Shown: positions 1-10,838, counted from the first letter of the stretch. The stretch is DNA of 64,000 bases from Aquisalinus flavus (GCF_022559625.1 NZ_CP042288.1:1870155-1934154); one strand, 5' to 3'. The notes: generated by a model from the sequence alone, not told the origin. Numbers and translations are program-made.

Positions 1-774
1 CTCGACGGAGACCTTGACCTTGCTCTTCAGCTTTTCGACGCCGGTCACCTTGGTCGACAGCTTGAAGTCCATCCCCTGTTTCTTCAGGATACGCTGGAAG
101 CCCTTGGAAACCTCGCCATCCATGGTCGGCAGGATACGGTCGAGATATTCGACGACGGTTACCTTCGCGCCGAGGCGGCGCCAGACCGAGCCGAGCTCCA
201 GCCCGATGACACCGCCGCCGATGACGACCAGATGCTTCGGCACGGATTTCAGGCTCAGCGCGCCGGTGGAGGAGACGACCTGCTGCTCGTCGATCTCGAC
301 ATTCGGCAGCGGCGTGACCTCGGAACCCGTCGCGATGATGATGTTTTTCGCCTTCAGGTCTTCCGTGCCGCCATCGGATTTATGGACGGTGACCTTGCCT
401 TTACCGGTAATCTCGCCGCGCCCGAGATAGCTCGTCGCCTTGTTCTTCTTGAGCAGATATTCTACACCCTTGGTCAGCCCGTCGACCGCCTCGTCCTTCT
501 GCTTCAGCATCTGGTCGAGATCGAGAGAGACCTTGGCCTTGATCCCCAGCTTCTCGAAATCGTTTAGCGCAGCGCTGTACAGTTCGGAGGCATGTAGCAT
601 CGCCTTGGACGGTATGCAGCCGACATTGAGGCAGGTACCGCCGAAAGCGCCGCTCTCGCGCATCTCGATACAGGCAACGCTCAGCCCCAGCTGCCCGGCC
701 CTGATCGCTGCGTTGTAGCCACCCGGTCCGCCGCCGATTATCACGATGTCGAAATCCGTCGAATTGTCTGCCAT
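1..774 (-). CDS. lpdA: Dihydrolipoamide dehydrogenase (E3), 5' part, runs off the left edge
   Basis: The first 258 codons are present; the C-terminal half lies outside the window. E3 is the FAD flavoenzyme that reoxidises dihydrolipoyl groups of 2-oxo acid dehydrogenases with NAD+. The N-terminus has the FAD-binding GGGPGGY motif, and the redox-active disulfide motif [13 protein letters not shown] is visible near residue 45. A second nucleotide-binding glycine motif ([13 protein letters not shown]) starts the NAD domain near residue 185. It is transcribed in the same direction as sucAB, which supports it being the E3 of the 2-oxoglutarate dehydrogenase complex, but the DUF998 gene on the other strand separates it from sucB, so it may need its own promoter. 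A second lpd elsewhere in the genome cannot be excluded. Confidence 0.96.
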   Translation of the reverse strand, partial: MADNSTDFDIVIIGGGPGGYNAAIRAGQLGLSVACIEMRESGAFGGTCLNVGCIPSKAMLHASELYSAALNDFEKLGIKAKVSLDLDQMLKQKDEAVDGLTKGVEYLLKKNKATSYLGRGEITGKGKVTVHKSDGGTEDLKAKNIIIATGSEVTPLPNVEIDEQQVVSSTGALSLKSVPKHLVVIGGGVIGLELGSVWRRLGAKVTVVEYLDRILPTMDGEVSKGFQRILKKQGMDFKLSTKVTGVEKLKSKVKVSVE

Positions 775-910
775 AACTGTCGCATCCATGCTGAAGAGAG
801 AGTTCAGGGTGGCTTAGACCTGTGCCCTCAGCGGGTCAACTGCAAGGGGCGCCGACCCTTTCGCCAGAAAGCAACAATGCCTATGTCTTCAGATGAACGA
901 GGGAGGAAAA

Positions 911-1525
911 ATGAGACATCTTGCATTCTGGGCAGCGATCCTGACCGGCCTTGTCTGGCTCATCATGCTGATCGCGGGCGGGCTGACCTGGCCCGGTTAC
1001 AGCCATGTCAGCCAGTACATATCCGAGCTTGGCGCCATCGGCGCACCGCAGGCTTTCGCCGTCAACTGGTTCGGCTTCCTGCCGATCGGCATATTGATGA
1101 TCGTCTTCTGCCTGGCCGCTATCGCATCCTTGCCGAAAACTGCCGGCACGATCCTCGGCTTTGCCGGGCTGCTACTGTGGGCCGGCGGCTATATCATCTC
1201 GCCCTTCTTTCCGTGCGATTACGGCTGTCCCGTCGATGGAGACCAGACAGCCGCGCAGGTCATCCATAATCTCGGTGCGGTTGTCAGCTATCTGGCGGGC
1301 GCGGTCGGCCTGATCATGCTCGGCGGTGCCGCAAGGCAATGGCCTGGCAAGACCGGCGGTCTGGCCACCTTTGCGCTGGCCGCGGGCATCGTTTGCCTGG
1401 CGTGCTTCCTCTTCCTCGCACCGCATCCCTTTGTCGGCCTCGTCCAGCGGCTCGGCGAACTCGTCACCTTCGGCTGGATGATCGCCTGCGGCGCCTATCT
1501 GGTCCGGCAAATGAAAAACCCCTGA
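911..1525 (+). CDS. DUF998 family integral membrane protein
   Basis: A 204-residue, very hydrophobic protein with about six membrane segments, starting with one at residues 4-26. The motif PGYSHVSQYISELGA after the first segment is characteristic of DUF998 proteins, whose function is unknown. I chose the ATG at 911 because GGGAGG lies five bases upstream; the in-frame ATG at 893 would add six polar residues and lacks such a site. It lies on the plus strand between the minus-strand genes sucB and lpdA, so it is convergent with sucB and divergent from lpdA. It is probably a monocistronic insertion into the cluster with no direct TCA-cycle role. Confidence 0.8.
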   Translation: MRHLAFWAAILTGLVWLIMLIAGGLTWPGYSHVSQYISELGAIGAPQAFAVNWFGFLPIGILMIVFCLAAIASLPKTAGTILGFAGLLLWAGGYIISPFFPCDYGCPVDGDQTAAQVIHNLGAVVSYLAGAVGLIMLGGAARQWPGKTGGLATFALAAGIVCLACFLFLAPHPFVGLVQRLGELVTFGWMIACGAYLVRQMKNP

Positions 1526-1548
1526 CGGCGGCACCGTCAGGGGCGTTT
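1519..1548 (+). terminator. Rho-independent terminator of the DUF998 gene
   Basis: A perfect 10-bp stem CCCCTGACGG / CCGTCAGGGG with a 5-nt loop at 1519-1543 is followed by CGTTT. The TGA stop codon of the DUF998 gene (1523-1525) lies inside the left arm, so coding sequence and terminator overlap. Confidence 0.8.
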
Positions 1549-1554
1549 AATCCG

Positions 1555-1663
1555 CCCTCGTCCTTCGTGGGCTTCTTAGAAGCCACCTCAGGATGAGGGC
1601 TAGTCTAGTAAAAAAGAACCCTCATCCTGAGGTGCTCGCGCAGCGAGCCACGAAGGACGGGGG
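1555..1663. repeat. Inverted pair of interspersed palindromic repeats (CCTCATCCTGAGG family)
   Basis: Two 45-base units, 1555-1599 and 1619-1663, are near-complete reverse complements of each other. Each runs from a CCCTCATCCTGAGG-type end through a short variable GC-rich hairpin to a CGAAGGACG-type end. This is the family of small intergenic repeats widespread in Alphaproteobacteria. It lies between the convergent ends of the DUF998 gene and sucB. A second pair is at 22292-22388, also between convergent genes. Confidence 0.85.
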
Positions 1664-1672
1664 TGTTATATT

Positions 1673-3295
1673 CTACAGATCCAGCAGCAGGCGCTGCGGG
1701 TCTTCCAGGTTTTCCTTCACGCGGACGAGGAAGGTGACCGCACCCTTGCCGTCGACGATGCGGTGATCATAGGACAGCGCCAGATACATCATCGGGCGGA
1801 TGACGATCTCGCCATCGACCACGACGGGACGATCCTCGATGCGGTGCATGCCGAGAATGCCCGACTGCGGCATGTTCAGGATCGGGGTCGACATCAGCGA
1901 GCCATAGATGCCGCCATTGGTGATCGTGAACGTGCCACCCTGCATCTCGTCCAGCTTGAGGTCTCCTTTTCTTGCGCGCGTGCCGTAATCGACGATCTGC
2001 TTCTCGATCCCGGCGAGCGACATGTGGTCGGCATCGCGCAGCACCGGCACGACGAGGCCTTTCTCCGTCCCCACCGCAATACCGATATCGTAATGGTTCT
2101 TGTAGATGATGTCCGTGCCGTCGATCTCGGCATTGACATCGGGGACTTCCTTCAGCGCGGCGATACAGGCCTTCACGAAGAAGGACATGAAGCCGAGCTT
2201 GACGCCGTGTTTCTTCTCGAACAGGTCCTTGTACGACTTGCGCGCGTCCATCACAGCCGTCATGTCGACATCGTTGAAGGTCGTCAGCATCGCTGCGCTG
2301 TCCTGGGATTCTTTCAGGCGGCGGGCGATGGTCTGGCGCAGGCGGGACATCTTCACCCGCTCTTCGCGGTCGCCAAGCTCGCGCGGCGCGGACGGCGCCG
2401 GAGCTTTGGACTGGGACGGTTTCGAATAGCCGGATTCCAGTGCCGCGAGCGCGTCGCCCTTGGTGATGCGGCCATCCTTGCCCGTGCCCTCGATGCGCGA
2501 GGCGTCGAGATTGTGTTCCTCGATCACGCGGCGCGGCGCCGGCGACAGTTTCTGGTCATCAGCACCGGCAGCGACGCTCTCGCCGCCGGAGGCTTCGGCC
2601 CGCGGTGTCGGCGCATTGGCCGGGCCCTGGCCCTGAATCTTGCTCTCGCCGGATGATTTGTCCCCGGAGGATTTATCAGCGGAGGATTTCGACGAACCAT
2701 CGGCGCCTTCAGCAATAATACCAAGCACATCACCGACAGCGACGGTCGAGCCTGCCTCGGCCTTGATCTCCTTGAGCGTGCCGGAGACGGGTGCCGGCAC
2801 ATCCATGGACGCCTTGTCGGTTTCCAGCGAGACGACCGGATCGTCCTGGTTCACATAGTCACCGACCTTGACCAGCCACTCGCCGATATCGGCCTCGGTC
2901 ACGCTTTCGCCGGAGGATGGCGCGATGATCTCGACGTCCTTGCCTTCGCTTGCACTGGTCGAATCATCCTTAGCGCCGCCTTTCGCTACGCCCTCAGACT
3001 TGGCGGCAGCACCATTCGTCTTCTTGTCCTTGCTGGCGGCAGGCGGCTTCTCACCGGACGCGCCTTCCTCGATCTCGCCGAGCAGCGCATTGAGTTCGAC
3101 CGTGTCGCCCTCCTTGGCAGTGATCTTGGACAGAACGCCAGCGGCCGGAGCCGGCACCTCGACGGAGACCTTGTCGGTCTCGAGCTCGACGATCGGCTCG
3201 TCAGCCTTGACGGTGTCGCCTTCCTTTTTCAGCCATTGGCCGATCGTGGCTTCGGTGACTGATTCACCCAGCGTTGGTACACGGATTTCCGTCAT
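1673..3295 (-). CDS. sucB: 2-oxoglutarate dehydrogenase E2, dihydrolipoyllysine succinyltransferase with two lipoyl domains
   Basis: A 540-residue E2 core of the 2-oxoglutarate dehydrogenase complex, transferring succinyl groups from lipoyl-lysine to CoA. Order: lipoyl domain 1 (residues 1-77, [14 protein letters not shown], lipoyl-lysine K42); an Ala/Lys-rich linker; lipoyl domain 2 (about 119-196, [15 protein letters not shown]161); a Ser/Lys/Gly linker; peripheral subunit-binding domain (about 249-287); catalytic domain from about 310 with the active-site motif DHRIVDG (H511, D515). SucB with a single lipoyl domain is usually about 400 residues, so this one is long because of the extra lipoyl domain and linkers. 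The two domains share GESVTEAxIGxW, consistent with internal duplication. It follows sucA after four bases, so the two are translationally close. Confidence 0.96.
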   Translation of the reverse strand: MTEIRVPTLGESVTEATIGQWLKKEGDTVKADEPIVELETDKVSVEVPAPAAGVLSKITAKEGDTVELNALLGEIEEGASGEKPPAASKDKKTNGAAAKSEGVAKGGAKDDSTSASEGKDVEIIAPSSGESVTEADIGEWLVKVGDYVNQDDPVVSLETDKASMDVPAPVSGTLKEIKAEAGSTVAVGDVLGIIAEGADGSSKSSADKSSGDKSSGESKIQGQGPANAPTPRAEASGGESVAAGADDQKLSPAPRRVIEEHNLDASRIEGTGKDGRITKGDALAALESGYSKPSQSKAPAPSAPRELGDREERVKMSRLRQTIARRLKESQDSAAMLTTFNDVDMTAVMDARKSYKDLFEKKHGVKLGFMSFFVKACIAALKEVPDVNAEIDGTDIIYKNHYDIGIAVGTEKGLVVPVLRDADHMSLAGIEKQIVDYGTRARKGDLKLDEMQGGTFTITNGGIYGSLMSTPILNMPQSGILGMHRIEDRPVVVDGEIVIRPMMYLALSYDHRIVDGKGAVTFLVRVKENLEDPQRLLLDL

Positions 3296-3299
3296 GTGA

Positions 3300-6278
3300 T
3301 TATTTCTCCAGGGTTAGCGCTTCATCGAGAAACGCCTGCAGTTCTTCAAGGTGGCGGCGCATCAGGCCGGTGGCGGGCGATGCCGACGCCGGGCGGCCGA
3401 CATAGCGCGGACGATTGTGTTTTGCCCCGACCTGGTTCAGCGCCCATTCGAGGTTCGGCTCCATGAACGTCCAGGCGCCCATGTTCTTTGGCTCTTCCTG
3501 GCACCAGATCATCTCGGCATTCTTGAACCGTTTCAGCTCATCCATCAGCGAATGGGCCGGGAACGGATAGAATTGCTCAGTCCGCAGCAGATAGATGTCG
3601 TTGATATCGCGCTTCTCGCGCTCCTCGAGCAGGTCGTAATAGACCTTGCCCGAACAGATCACGACGCGCTTGATCTTGGCGTCCGAGACAAGCTTGACGG
3701 TCGAGCCGGGGTTCGTCTCGGCATGGTCCCACAGGACACGGTGGAAGGACGAGCCGGGGCCCATGTCCTTCAGGGTGGAAACGGCCCGCTTGTGGCGGAG
3801 CAGCGATTTCGGCGTCATCAGGATCAGCGGCTTGCGGAAGTCGCGTTTCATCTGGCGGCGCAGGATATGGAAATAGTTCGCCGGTGTGGTGCAGTTGGCA
3901 ACCTGGATATTGTCTTGGGCGCAGGACTGCAGGAAACGCTCGAGCCGGGCTGACGAGTGCTCCGGACCCTGCCCCTCATAGCCATGCGGCAACAGGAGAA
4001 CGAGACCGGACATGCGCAGCCATTTGCGCTCGGCCGACGAGATGAACTGGTCGATGATGACCTGGGCCCCGTTGGCGAAGTCGCCGAACTGGCCTTCCCA
4101 CAGAGTCAGGCAGGTCGGGTCGGCAAGCGAATAGCCATAGTCGAAGCCCATGACCGCGAATTCCGACAGGTTGGAGTCGATGACCTCGAACTCCCCCTGT
4201 TCCGACGCGATATGGCGCAGCGGCGTGTAGCGTTTCTCCGTCTTCTGATCGACGAATTGCGCGTGACGTTGCGAAAACGTGCCGCGACGCGAGTCCTGGC
4301 CCGACAAACGAACGCGATAGCCCTCGCGCAGCAGCGAGCCGAAAGCCAGCGCCTCTGCTGTCGCCCAGTCGAACCCCTCGCCGCTGTCGAACATCTCTTC
4401 CTTGGCCTTGAGGATTCGCTGCAGCGTCTTGTGCGCTTCGAAACCGTCCGGCACCGTCGTCATGACCTTGCCGATTTCCTTAAGCCGGTCGATGTCGACG
4501 GCCGTATCACCGCGGCGGTCGTCGTCCTCCGGCGGGGCGAAATCCGACCAGCGGCCATCGAGCCAGTCTGCCTTGTTCGGTTTGAACTCCCCGCCCGCCT
4601 TGAACTCTTCCTCGAGGAAGTTGCGGAAGTCTTCCTGCTGCTGATCGATCCAGCCCTGCGGGATGACGCCCTCTTCCTCAAGGCGCTTGGCGTATTTTTC
4701 CATCGCCGTCGGCTGCTTGGCGATCTTCTTGTACATCAGCGGCTGGGTGAAGCTTGGCTCATCGCCTTCATTGTGGCCGAAGCGGCGGTAGCAGAACATG
4801 TCGATGACGACGTCCATGCCGAATTCCATGCGGAACTCCGCCGCGACCTTGGCGGCATAGACGACCGCTTCGGGGTCGTCGCCATTGACGTGGAAGATCG
4901 GCGCCTCGACCATCTTGGCCACATCCGACGGGTACGGAGAAGAGCGCGCGAATTTCGGGCTCGTGGTAAAGCCGATCTGGTTGTTGACAATGAAATGGAT
5001 CGTGCCGCCGGTGCGATAGCCCGGCAGGCCGGTAAAGCCGAAGCATTCGGCCACGACGCCCTGCCCGGCAAAGGCGGCATCGCCATGCAGCAAGAGCGGC
5101 AGGACATGGGTGCGCGCGACCTTCACGTCGCCGGCATCCATCAGGTCCTGCTTGGCGCGGCACTTGCCGAGAACGACCGGGTTCACCGCTTCGAGGTGGG
5201 ACGGGTTGGCAGCCAGCGACAGGTGCACCTTGTTGCCGTCGAACTCACGGTCAGACGAGGCGCCGAGATGGTATTTCACATCGCCCGATCCGCCGACGGA
5301 TTCCGGCGTCACAGAGCCGCCCTGGAATTCGTGGAAGATGTGGTGATAGGGCTTGCCCATCACTGCGGCGAGCACGTTGAGGCGGCCGCGGTGCGGCATG
5401 CCGAAATTGATTTCCTTCACGCCCAGCGCACCGCCGCGCTTGATGATCTGTTCCAGCGCCGGCACCATCGCCTCGCCGCCGTCGAGCCCGAAGCGTTTCG
5501 TGCCGGTATATTTGACCTGCAGGAATTTCTCGAAGCCTTCCGCTTCGACGAGCTTGGACAGGATCGCTTTCTTGCCTTCCTCGGTAAAGGAGATGTCCTT
5601 GTCCGGCCCTTCGATGCGCTGCTGGATCCAGCTCTTTTGTTCCGGCGAGGTAATGTGCATGAACTCGACGGCGAAGGTGCCGCAGTAAGTGCGCTGCAGG
5701 ATTTCCAGGATCTGGCGCAGGGTCGCGCTTTCCAGACCCAGCACCATGTCGATGAAGATCGGCCTGTCGAAATCCTTGTCCTCGAACCCGTAGGTTTTCG
5801 GGTCGAGCTCGGGATGAATTTTCTTCTTCTGCAGGCCGAGCGGATCGAGATCGGCGATCAGGTGGCCGCGGATGCGATAGGCACGGATCAGCATCAGCGC
5901 CTTGATCGAGTCTTTCGTCGCGGCATGGACGTCGGCCGGGGCAAGCTCGGGCTTTTTCTCGGCGATCTTCTTCTCGAAGGCATGTTCCAGAGCGCCCCAA
6001 TTGCCGTCGAGGGCGGCGGTCAGCTCATCGCCGGCGCGCGGCGGCCAGTCGGTGCGCTCCCAGCTTGGGCCCTCCGCATTGCTTTCGGCGAGGTCGGTGT
6101 CGCCCAGTTCGTCAAAGAATTCACGCAGCTCCGGATCGACCGAGGCGGGATCGCGGGCATAGCGGGCGAATTGCTCTTCGAGATAGAGCGCGTTTCCGCC
6201 GGACAGGAAGGAAGTGGCGGCGTGTGCCGCATTACGGGAGAGGCCGTTTGCCCCTCCTTGAGAGCCATCATGGGCCAT
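3300..6278 (-). CDS. sucA: 2-oxoglutarate dehydrogenase E1 component
   Basis: A 992-residue thiamine-diphosphate decarboxylase that oxidatively decarboxylates 2-oxoglutarate and succinylates the lipoyl groups of SucB. The N-terminal segment with [20 protein letters not shown] is the E2-binding region. The motifs [23 protein letters not shown] and FGHNEGDEP mark the thiamine diphosphate and active-site core, and the C-terminal transketolase-like half ends in [10 protein letters not shown]. Its length matches other alphaproteobacterial SucA proteins. It is followed directly by sucB, and a 185-bp leader with paired hairpins separates it from sucD upstream. Confidence 0.97.
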   Translation of the reverse strand: MAHDGSQGGANGLSRNAAHAATSFLSGGNALYLEEQFARYARDPASVDPELREFFDELGDTDLAESNAEGPSWERTDWPPRAGDELTAALDGNWGALEHAFEKKIAEKKPELAPADVHAATKDSIKALMLIRAYRIRGHLIADLDPLGLQKKKIHPELDPKTYGFEDKDFDRPIFIDMVLGLESATLRQILEILQRTYCGTFAVEFMHITSPEQKSWIQQRIEGPDKDISFTEEGKKAILSKLVEAEGFEKFLQVKYTGTKRFGLDGGEAMVPALEQIIKRGGALGVKEINFGMPHRGRLNVLAAVMGKPYHHIFHEFQGGSVTPESVGGSGDVKYHLGASSDREFDGNKVHLSLAANPSHLEAVNPVVLGKCRAKQDLMDAGDVKVARTHVLPLLLHGDAAFAGQGVVAECFGFTGLPGYRTGGTIHFIVNNQIGFTTSPKFARSSPYPSDVAKMVEAPIFHVNGDDPEAVVYAAKVAAEFRMEFGMDVVIDMFCYRRFGHNEGDEPSFTQPLMYKKIAKQPTAMEKYAKRLEEEGVIPQGWIDQQQEDFRNFLEEEFKAGGEFKPNKADWLDGRWSDFAPPEDDDRRGDTAVDIDRLKEIGKVMTTVPDGFEAHKTLQRILKAKEEMFDSGEGFDWATAEALAFGSLLREGYRVRLSGQDSRRGTFSQRHAQFVDQKTEKRYTPLRHIASEQGEFEVIDSNLSEFAVMGFDYGYSLADPTCLTLWEGQFGDFANGAQVIIDQFISSAERKWLRMSGLVLLLPHGYEGQGPEHSSARLERFLQSCAQDNIQVANCTTPANYFHILRRQMKRDFRKPLILMTPKSLLRHKRAVSTLKDMGPGSSFHRVLWDHAETNPGSTVKLVSDAKIKRVVICSGKVYYDLLEEREKRDINDIYLLRTEQFYPFPAHSLMDELKRFKNAEMIWCQEEPKNMGAWTFMEPNLEWALNQVGAKHNRPRYVGRPASASPATGLMRRHLEELQAFLDEALTLEK

Positions 6279-6345
6279 ATCGGGTCCGATCTGTCAGGGG
6301 CGAATGCCCCAATCTGTCATGTGGGGGGCCTGGCCCCCATTATCT
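6279..6345 (-). promoter_or_regulatory. Structured leader upstream of sucA (two GC hairpins, direct repeat)
   Basis: The 185-bp sucD-sucA gap contains two short hairpins just before the sucA start: GGGGC-gaat-GCCCC at 6297-6310 and GGGGGC-ctg-GCCCCC at 6324-6338. Each follows a copy of ATCTGTCA (6289-6296 and 6312-6319), giving a tandem unit of about 23 bases. It could be an mRNA leader structure, a terminator for sucD readthrough or an operator. Only the symmetry is seen; the function is not known. Confidence 0.4.
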
Positions 6346-6463
6346 ATATCGCGGGCGCGTATAGCAGTGATTTCAACGCCCTGTCAGCATCTAATTAAGC
6401 GCAGGGGCTGCAATAGCAACACCCTGCTACGGGCGGACTGGCGTGGCCGCTACTTAAAACCGC

Positions 6464-7366
6464 TCAAGCGCCTTTCAGAAGGTTCACGAGGGTCGTGCCC
6501 AGCGCTGCCGGGGTCGGCGAGACGGCGATACCGGCCGATTTCATCGCCTCGATCTTGGCTTCGGCGGTGTCGTCGCCGCCGGAGACGATGGCGCCGGCAT
6601 GGCCCATGCGGCGGCCCGGCGGTGCGGTGACACCGGCGATGAAGCCGACCGTCGGTTTCTTGACCTTGTTCTCGGCGAGGAACCGCGCCGCGTCGGCCTC
6701 GGCGGAGCCGCCGATCTCGCCGATCATGATGATCGAGGTGGTCTCGTCATCGGCGAGGAACATTTCCAGGCACTCGATGAAGTCGGTGCCCTTGACCGGG
6801 TCGCCGCCGATGCCGATGCAGGTCGACTGGCCAAGGCCCGCCATGGTCGTCTGGTGCACCGCCTCATAAGTCAGCGTGCCGGAGCGCGAGACGATACCGA
6901 CATTGCCGCGCTTGTGGATGTGGCCCGGCATGATGCCGATCTTGCACTCGCCCGGCGTGATGACGCCCGGGCAGTTCGGCCCGATCAGGCGGGTGTTGGA
7001 GCCGTCGAGGGCGCGCTTGACCTTGATCATGTCGAGCACCGGAATACCCTCGGTGATGCAGATGGCGAGTTCGATCCCGGCGTCGATCGCTTCGAGGATC
7101 GAGTCGGCGGCGAAGGGCGGCGGCACATAGATGACCGTGGCATTGGCGCCGGTCGCTTCCCGGGCCTCGGCGACCGTGTCGAAAACCGGCAGCGTCGCGC
7201 CTTTTGCAGCATCGCCCGCTTCCCAGGTCATGCCGCCCTTGCCCGGCGTCACCCCGCCGACCATCTTCGTGCCATAGGCGATTGCCTGCTCGGTATGGAA
7301 GGTGCCGGTATTGCCGGTCAGGCCCTGGCAGATGACTTTGGTGTCTTTGTTGACGAGTACGGACAT
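6464..7366 (-). CDS. sucD: Succinyl-CoA synthetase (ADP-forming) alpha subunit
   Basis: A 300-residue alpha subunit that binds CoA through its N-terminal Rossmann domain ([17 protein letters not shown]) and carries the phosphorylated active-site histidine in [11 protein letters not shown] (about residue 256). With SucC it converts succinyl-CoA to succinate while forming a nucleoside triphosphate. It lies downstream of sucC on the same strand, but a gene for an exported protein is interposed, which is unusual since sucC and sucD are normally adjacent. Confidence 0.97.
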   Translation of the reverse strand: MSVLVNKDTKVICQGLTGNTGTFHTEQAIAYGTKMVGGVTPGKGGMTWEAGDAAKGATLPVFDTVAEAREATGANATVIYVPPPFAADSILEAIDAGIELAICITEGIPVLDMIKVKRALDGSNTRLIGPNCPGVITPGECKIGIMPGHIHKRGNVGIVSRSGTLTYEAVHQTTMAGLGQSTCIGIGGDPVKGTDFIECLEMFLADDETTSIIMIGEIGGSAEADAARFLAENKVKKPTVGFIAGVTAPPGRRMGHAGAIVSGGDDTAEAKIEAMKSAGIAVSPTPAALGTTLVNLLKGA

Positions 7367-7387
7367 GTTTCGATCCTTAAGGGTTGG

Positions 7388-7993
7388 TCAGTCGGTAATG
7401 GTTTCTGTCAGCGGGCAGCCGCTGGCGTCATCGCCTTCGGCACGATTGATATAGACAAGGCCGTCTTGCAGGACGTCGTCCTGAAGCAGGACGTCGATCT
7501 CGTGGCCGCGTCCGGCCATCGGATATTTCGAAACGCAGAAAGTAGCTTGCCCCTCGCCGTCGCTGTCCTTCTTGAACAGGGCGCTTGCCTCAAGGGCAGC
7601 GACCATATTGGCGTAGGAAATGCCCTGATAGCGCAAGCCGCAGGTGGCAAGGTGCATCGGGTCTTCGCCGTCCTTGATGAAGATCGTGAACGGCACCGAT
7701 TGGCCGTCACCGCCACCAAAGCTTGCCCGCCAGGCATTGTCGCCAGCCGGAGCCAGATCGCCCAGATTATCCGGCGACGCAATGCGCCAGCCGCGCTCGT
7801 CGGCACGAAGCCGCAGATCCTGCGGGCTGGCATCGGCCGCGGCGCACAACCGCGCGAAAGTGCCGACCATCAGACGGGCATTGATCGCTTCATTGACGGC
7901 ATCCGACTGGGCATGGGCCGTCATTGTCAGCCCACAGAACACTGTGGTGATGGCTGCAAGAATAGCTGCACTATGTCCGGCTGCTCGGATCAC
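7388..7993 (-). CDS. Exported protein of unknown function between sucC and sucD
   Basis: A 201-residue protein with a Sec-type signal peptide: positively charged start, hydrophobic core [16 protein letters not shown] and probable cleavage after AHA near residue 29. The mature part has three cysteines and an FCVSKYPM segment; I recognise no family. I chose the GTG at 7993, four bases after the sucC stop, because it places the signal peptide at the N-terminus and the end of sucC supplies a GGGTAG ribosome-binding tract; the longer frame reads antisense-like residues through sucC. Tight spacing to sucC (4 bp) and sucD (21 bp) implies cotranscription with the TCA genes. A periplasmic role is inferred only. 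Confidence 0.7.
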   Translation of the reverse strand: MIRAAGHSAAILAAITTVFCGLTMTAHAQSDAVNEAINARLMVGTFARLCAAADASPQDLRLRADERGWRIASPDNLGDLAPAGDNAWRASFGGGDGQSVPFTIFIKDGEDPMHLATCGLRYQGISYANMVAALEASALFKKDSDGEGQATFCVSKYPMAGRGHEIDVLLQDDVLQDGLVYINRAEGDDASGCPLTETITD

Positions 7994-7997
7994 TCGG

Positions 7998-9191
7998 CTA
8001 CCCTTGCACTGCCTTGACGATTTTCCGGGCGGCATCGTCGAGATCGTCCGCGGCGATGACGTCGAGATCGGACTTGTTGATGATCTCCTTGCCCTTCTCG
8101 ACATTGGTGCCCTCCAGGCGCACGACCAGCGGCACGTTGAGGCCGGTCTCTTTCACAGCCGCCAGAACGCCCTCGGCGATGACATCGCATTTCATGATGC
8201 CGCCGAAAATGTTGACGAGGATGCCCTTCACGCCCGGGTCGGAGGTGATGATCTTGAACGCTTCCGTCACCTTTTCTTTGGTCGCGCCGCCGCCGACATC
8301 GAGGAAGTTGGCGGGCTCGGCGCCGTAATGCTTGATGATGTCCATGGTCGACATGGCAAGGCCGGCACCATTGACCATGCAGCCGATATTGCCGTCGAGC
8401 TTGACATAGGACAGGTCGAATTCCGACGCGCGCAGCTCCAGCGGGTCTTCCTCGCTCTCGTCGCGCAGCTCCATCAGGTCAGGGTGACGGAACCCGGCAT
8501 TGCTATCGAACGACACCTTGGCGTCGAGCACCCGCACATTGCCGTCGGTCATGACGATCAGCGGGTTGATCTCCAGCATGTCCATGTCCTTCTCGGTGAA
8601 GGCCTTGTACAGGATGCCCATCAGCTTCATGCCCTGCTTGGCAGCGTCGCCGGTCAGGCCGAGCGCCTTGACCAGGCGGCGGGCGTGATGCGGCATCAGC
8701 CCGGTGACCGGGTCGATCGCGACGGTCACGATCTTCTCCGGCGTGTGCTCGGCGACTTCCTCGATATCCATGCCGCCCTCGGTCGAGGCGATGAAGGCGA
8801 TGCGGGATGTCGCACGATCGACCAGAACCGACAGATACAGCTCGGTCTCGATATCGGCGCCATCCTCGATATAGATGCGGTTGACGACCTTGCCTTCCGG
8901 CCCGGTCTGCTTGGTGACGAGGGTCGAGCCCAGCATTTTGCGGGCTTCCTCGGCGGCCTCTTCCGGGGTCTTGGCGAGGCGCACGCCGCCCTTTTCACCG
9001 GCTTCGGCTTCCTTGAACTTGCCCTTGCCGCGCCCGCCGGCGTGGATCTGGGCCTTGACCACATACAGGCCCGCCTTCATCGACTTGGCTTTCTCAAGCG
9101 CCTTGTCGCCTTTCAGCACGACGACACCGTTGGCGACGGGGGCGCCGAATTCTTTCAGCAGTTGCTTGGCCTGATATTCATGGATGTTCAT
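7998..9191 (-). CDS. sucC: Succinyl-CoA synthetase (ADP-forming) beta subunit
   Basis: A 397-residue beta subunit with an N-terminal ATP-grasp domain ([33 protein letters not shown] for nucleotide and phosphate contacts) and a C-terminal CoA-ligase domain ([33 protein letters not shown]). It has the standard length and start. It is the first gene of the minus-strand TCA cluster, and its promoter should lie in the 225-bp gap to 9416. Confidence 0.97.
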   Translation of the reverse strand: MNIHEYQAKQLLKEFGAPVANGVVVLKGDKALEKAKSMKAGLYVVKAQIHAGGRGKGKFKEAEAGEKGGVRLAKTPEEAAEEARKMLGSTLVTKQTGPEGKVVNRIYIEDGADIETELYLSVLVDRATSRIAFIASTEGGMDIEEVAEHTPEKIVTVAIDPVTGLMPHHARRLVKALGLTGDAAKQGMKLMGILYKAFTEKDMDMLEINPLIVMTDGNVRVLDAKVSFDSNAGFRHPDLMELRDESEEDPLELRASEFDLSYVKLDGNIGCMVNGAGLAMSTMDIIKHYGAEPANFLDVGGGATKEKVTEAFKIITSDPGVKGILVNIFGGIMKCDVIAEGVLAAVKETGLNVPLVVRLEGTNVEKGKEIINKSDLDVIAADDLDDAARKIVKAVQG

Positions 9192-9369
9192 GGGCGGGTT
9201 CTCTCGTCTTGCTGAAGCGGGCCGGACGGCCGGACGTTAATGATCACGAGCGCTTATAACACTGCCGTTTTGCGGCGCAACCGCGCTGGCCACCCCGACC
9301 CATCAATAATTTCATCCTGGCCGATTGAGAATGCCTATAGGTGGAGGGCACACGGGTGGCCACAACGAA

Positions 9370-9393
9370 AAAGCGCCGGTCGCCCGGCGCTTT
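9370..9393 (-). terminator. Terminator after the M56-M23 peptidase gene
   Basis: A perfect 10-bp stem AAAGCGCCGG / CCGGCGCTTT with loop TCGC lies 24 bases past the stop of the gene ending at 9417. The flanking A and T runs would let it work in both directions. No other gene lies between here and sucC. Confidence 0.75.
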
Positions 9394-9416
9394 CCGTCCC
9401 TGCCCGGATTGACAGC

Positions 9417-10838
9417 TTACTTGTTCAGACTGGACCAGACCGTTGCAGGATCGACCATCTCACCATCGATATAGGTCTCGATATGGACATGCGGGCCGGT
9501 AGTCTGGCCGCTCATCCCGATCTCGGCGATCTTCTGGCCCCTGGTCACACTGTCACCCTTGGCGACATTGAAGTCGCCCAGATGGGCGAAAGCGGTCGTG
9601 ATGCCGCCGGCGGACTGCATGACGATGACCTTGCCGTAGGTCTCCTTATCCTTGTACGTCTCGCTCACATCGATGATCACGCCATCGGCGGGGGCGCGGA
9701 CCGGCGTTCCCATCGGTGCCTTCACGTCAACGCCGTGATGGTGCTGTTTCCTGGCCTTATCCTGCGGATTGCTGCGCATGCCATAGGGGGAGCTGATCTG
9801 GCCGCCTTCCACGATCGTGGCATTCGCTCCGGAAGCCGCGCTCGCGCCGGTGCCGAGGGTCACCGCCGCACCAATCCCGACAATACTGAGGCAGGCGACG
9901 GCCATGTACAGCCCGGCTGCGGCAAAGGGTGACTTGCGGGCGCTAGCCGCACCCTCCATAATGTTGGCTATTCTCATCTTTTCGTCCTTTAGCTGAGAGG
10001 TTGAGAACGCGGCAGGCGGGCATGGCAGTGCCCGGCCTGCCTTTTTGTTTTCGGCAGAGAGTTTTGTCAGTCGCAGGGCCGCCAGCAGCGTACGGGCATA
10101 GGCCTTGCGCGTGGATGCATCAGCGCGCGCCAGCGCGGCGCGGTCGCATTGCAGTTCGGCGGACAGGCGCCAGCGGCGCACCATCATCGCGATGAACGGG
10201 CTCGGCCACAGCAAGATCGCGGCGAGCGAGAACAGGAAGGCAAGGTCAGTATCACGGCGCGTGAGATGCGCCGCTTCATGGGCGATGACTGGCTCGATCG
10301 CGTCCTCGCCCACTTCCTCCAGCAGGCGCGCCGGCAGCACGATGGCGGGCTTGCCACCGACCAGAATGCCGGAGAACGCGAAGGGGGAAATGTCCTCGGT
10401 GCAGACCAGCACCGGCACGTCGGTGTCCGATACGAACACCGGGCAAGACCGGCGCACCAGCAAGGCGAGCCGGATGCGGCCGATGAAGAAGGTCGTCAGC
10501 AGGACCGCCGCGACCGCCAGGTAAAGAGCAGCGATGGCGACAAGCGCCACGTCGAGCAGACCGGCAAGCGGCATCACCGCCGCCTCACCGCCCGCCCCGT
10601 CCGCGACAGGCGCGTCAAGGAAGGAAAGATCGTCAGGCACGGCGATCGTCACACCGCCGGGCATGGCCGGCAGAAAGCTGGCCGCGAAAAGCCCGGTCAC
10701 CGGCAGCACGGCAGCCAGAAGGTGCAGCGCCCACCAGGCCGACCAGTCGGACCGGGTCTCGCCGCCAAGATAGCGCGCCGACAGCCAGACAAGCCCGGTC
10801 CAGACAAGTGCGAAAGTCAGTAGAGTGATGAAGGTCAT
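9417..10838 (-). CDS. M56 (BlaR1-type) membrane peptidase fused to an M23 endopeptidase domain
   Basis: A 473-residue protein. The N-terminal part resembles the BlaR1/MecR1 sensor peptidase: membrane segments at the start and near residues 105-130, then the zinc motif HEAAH and SAELQCDRAAL. A further membrane segment follows the PCPPAAFSTSQLKDEKMR stretch, placing the C-terminal third in the periplasm. That third is an M23/LytM-type domain (SSPYGMRSNP, HHHGVDVKAP, GPHVHIET), expected to cut peptidoglycan cross-links. There is no penicillin-binding sensor domain as in BlaR1. It is the third gene of a blaI-M56-M56 unit, 95 bp behind the second. The fusion suggests that signal sensing and wall cleavage are combined; this is inferred. 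Confidence 0.85.
   Translation of the reverse strand: MTFITLLTFALVWTGLVWLSARYLGGETRSDWSAWWALHLLAAVLPVTGLFAASFLPAMPGGVTIAVPDDLSFLDAPVADGAGGEAAVMPLAGLLDVALVAIAALYLAVAAVLLTTFFIGRIRLALLVRRSCPVFVSDTDVPVLVCTEDISPFAFSGILVGGKPAIVLPARLLEEVGEDAIEPVIAHEAAHLTRRDTDLAFLFSLAAILLWPSPFIAMMVRRWRLSAELQCDRAALARADASTRKAYARTLLAALRLTKLSAENKKAGRALPCPPAAFSTSQLKDEKMRIANIMEGAASARKSPFAAAGLYMAVACLSIVGIGAAVTLGTGASAASGANATIVEGGQISSPYGMRSNPQDKARKQHHHGVDVKAPMGTPVRAPADGVIIDVSETYKDKETYGKVIVMQSAGGITTAFAHLGDFNVAKGDSVTRGQKIAEIGMSGQTTGPHVHIETYIDGEMVDPATVWSSLNK

Noticed and set aside
3957..6398. An 813-codon plus-strand frame over sucA, and similar long antisense frames over glnE (36445-38343), GH97 (22745-24391), the 505-residue protein (43444-44847) and terL (58373-59941)
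   Set aside because: Each is antisense to a gene with clear motifs or stronger coding signs; long antisense frames are expected at this GC content.
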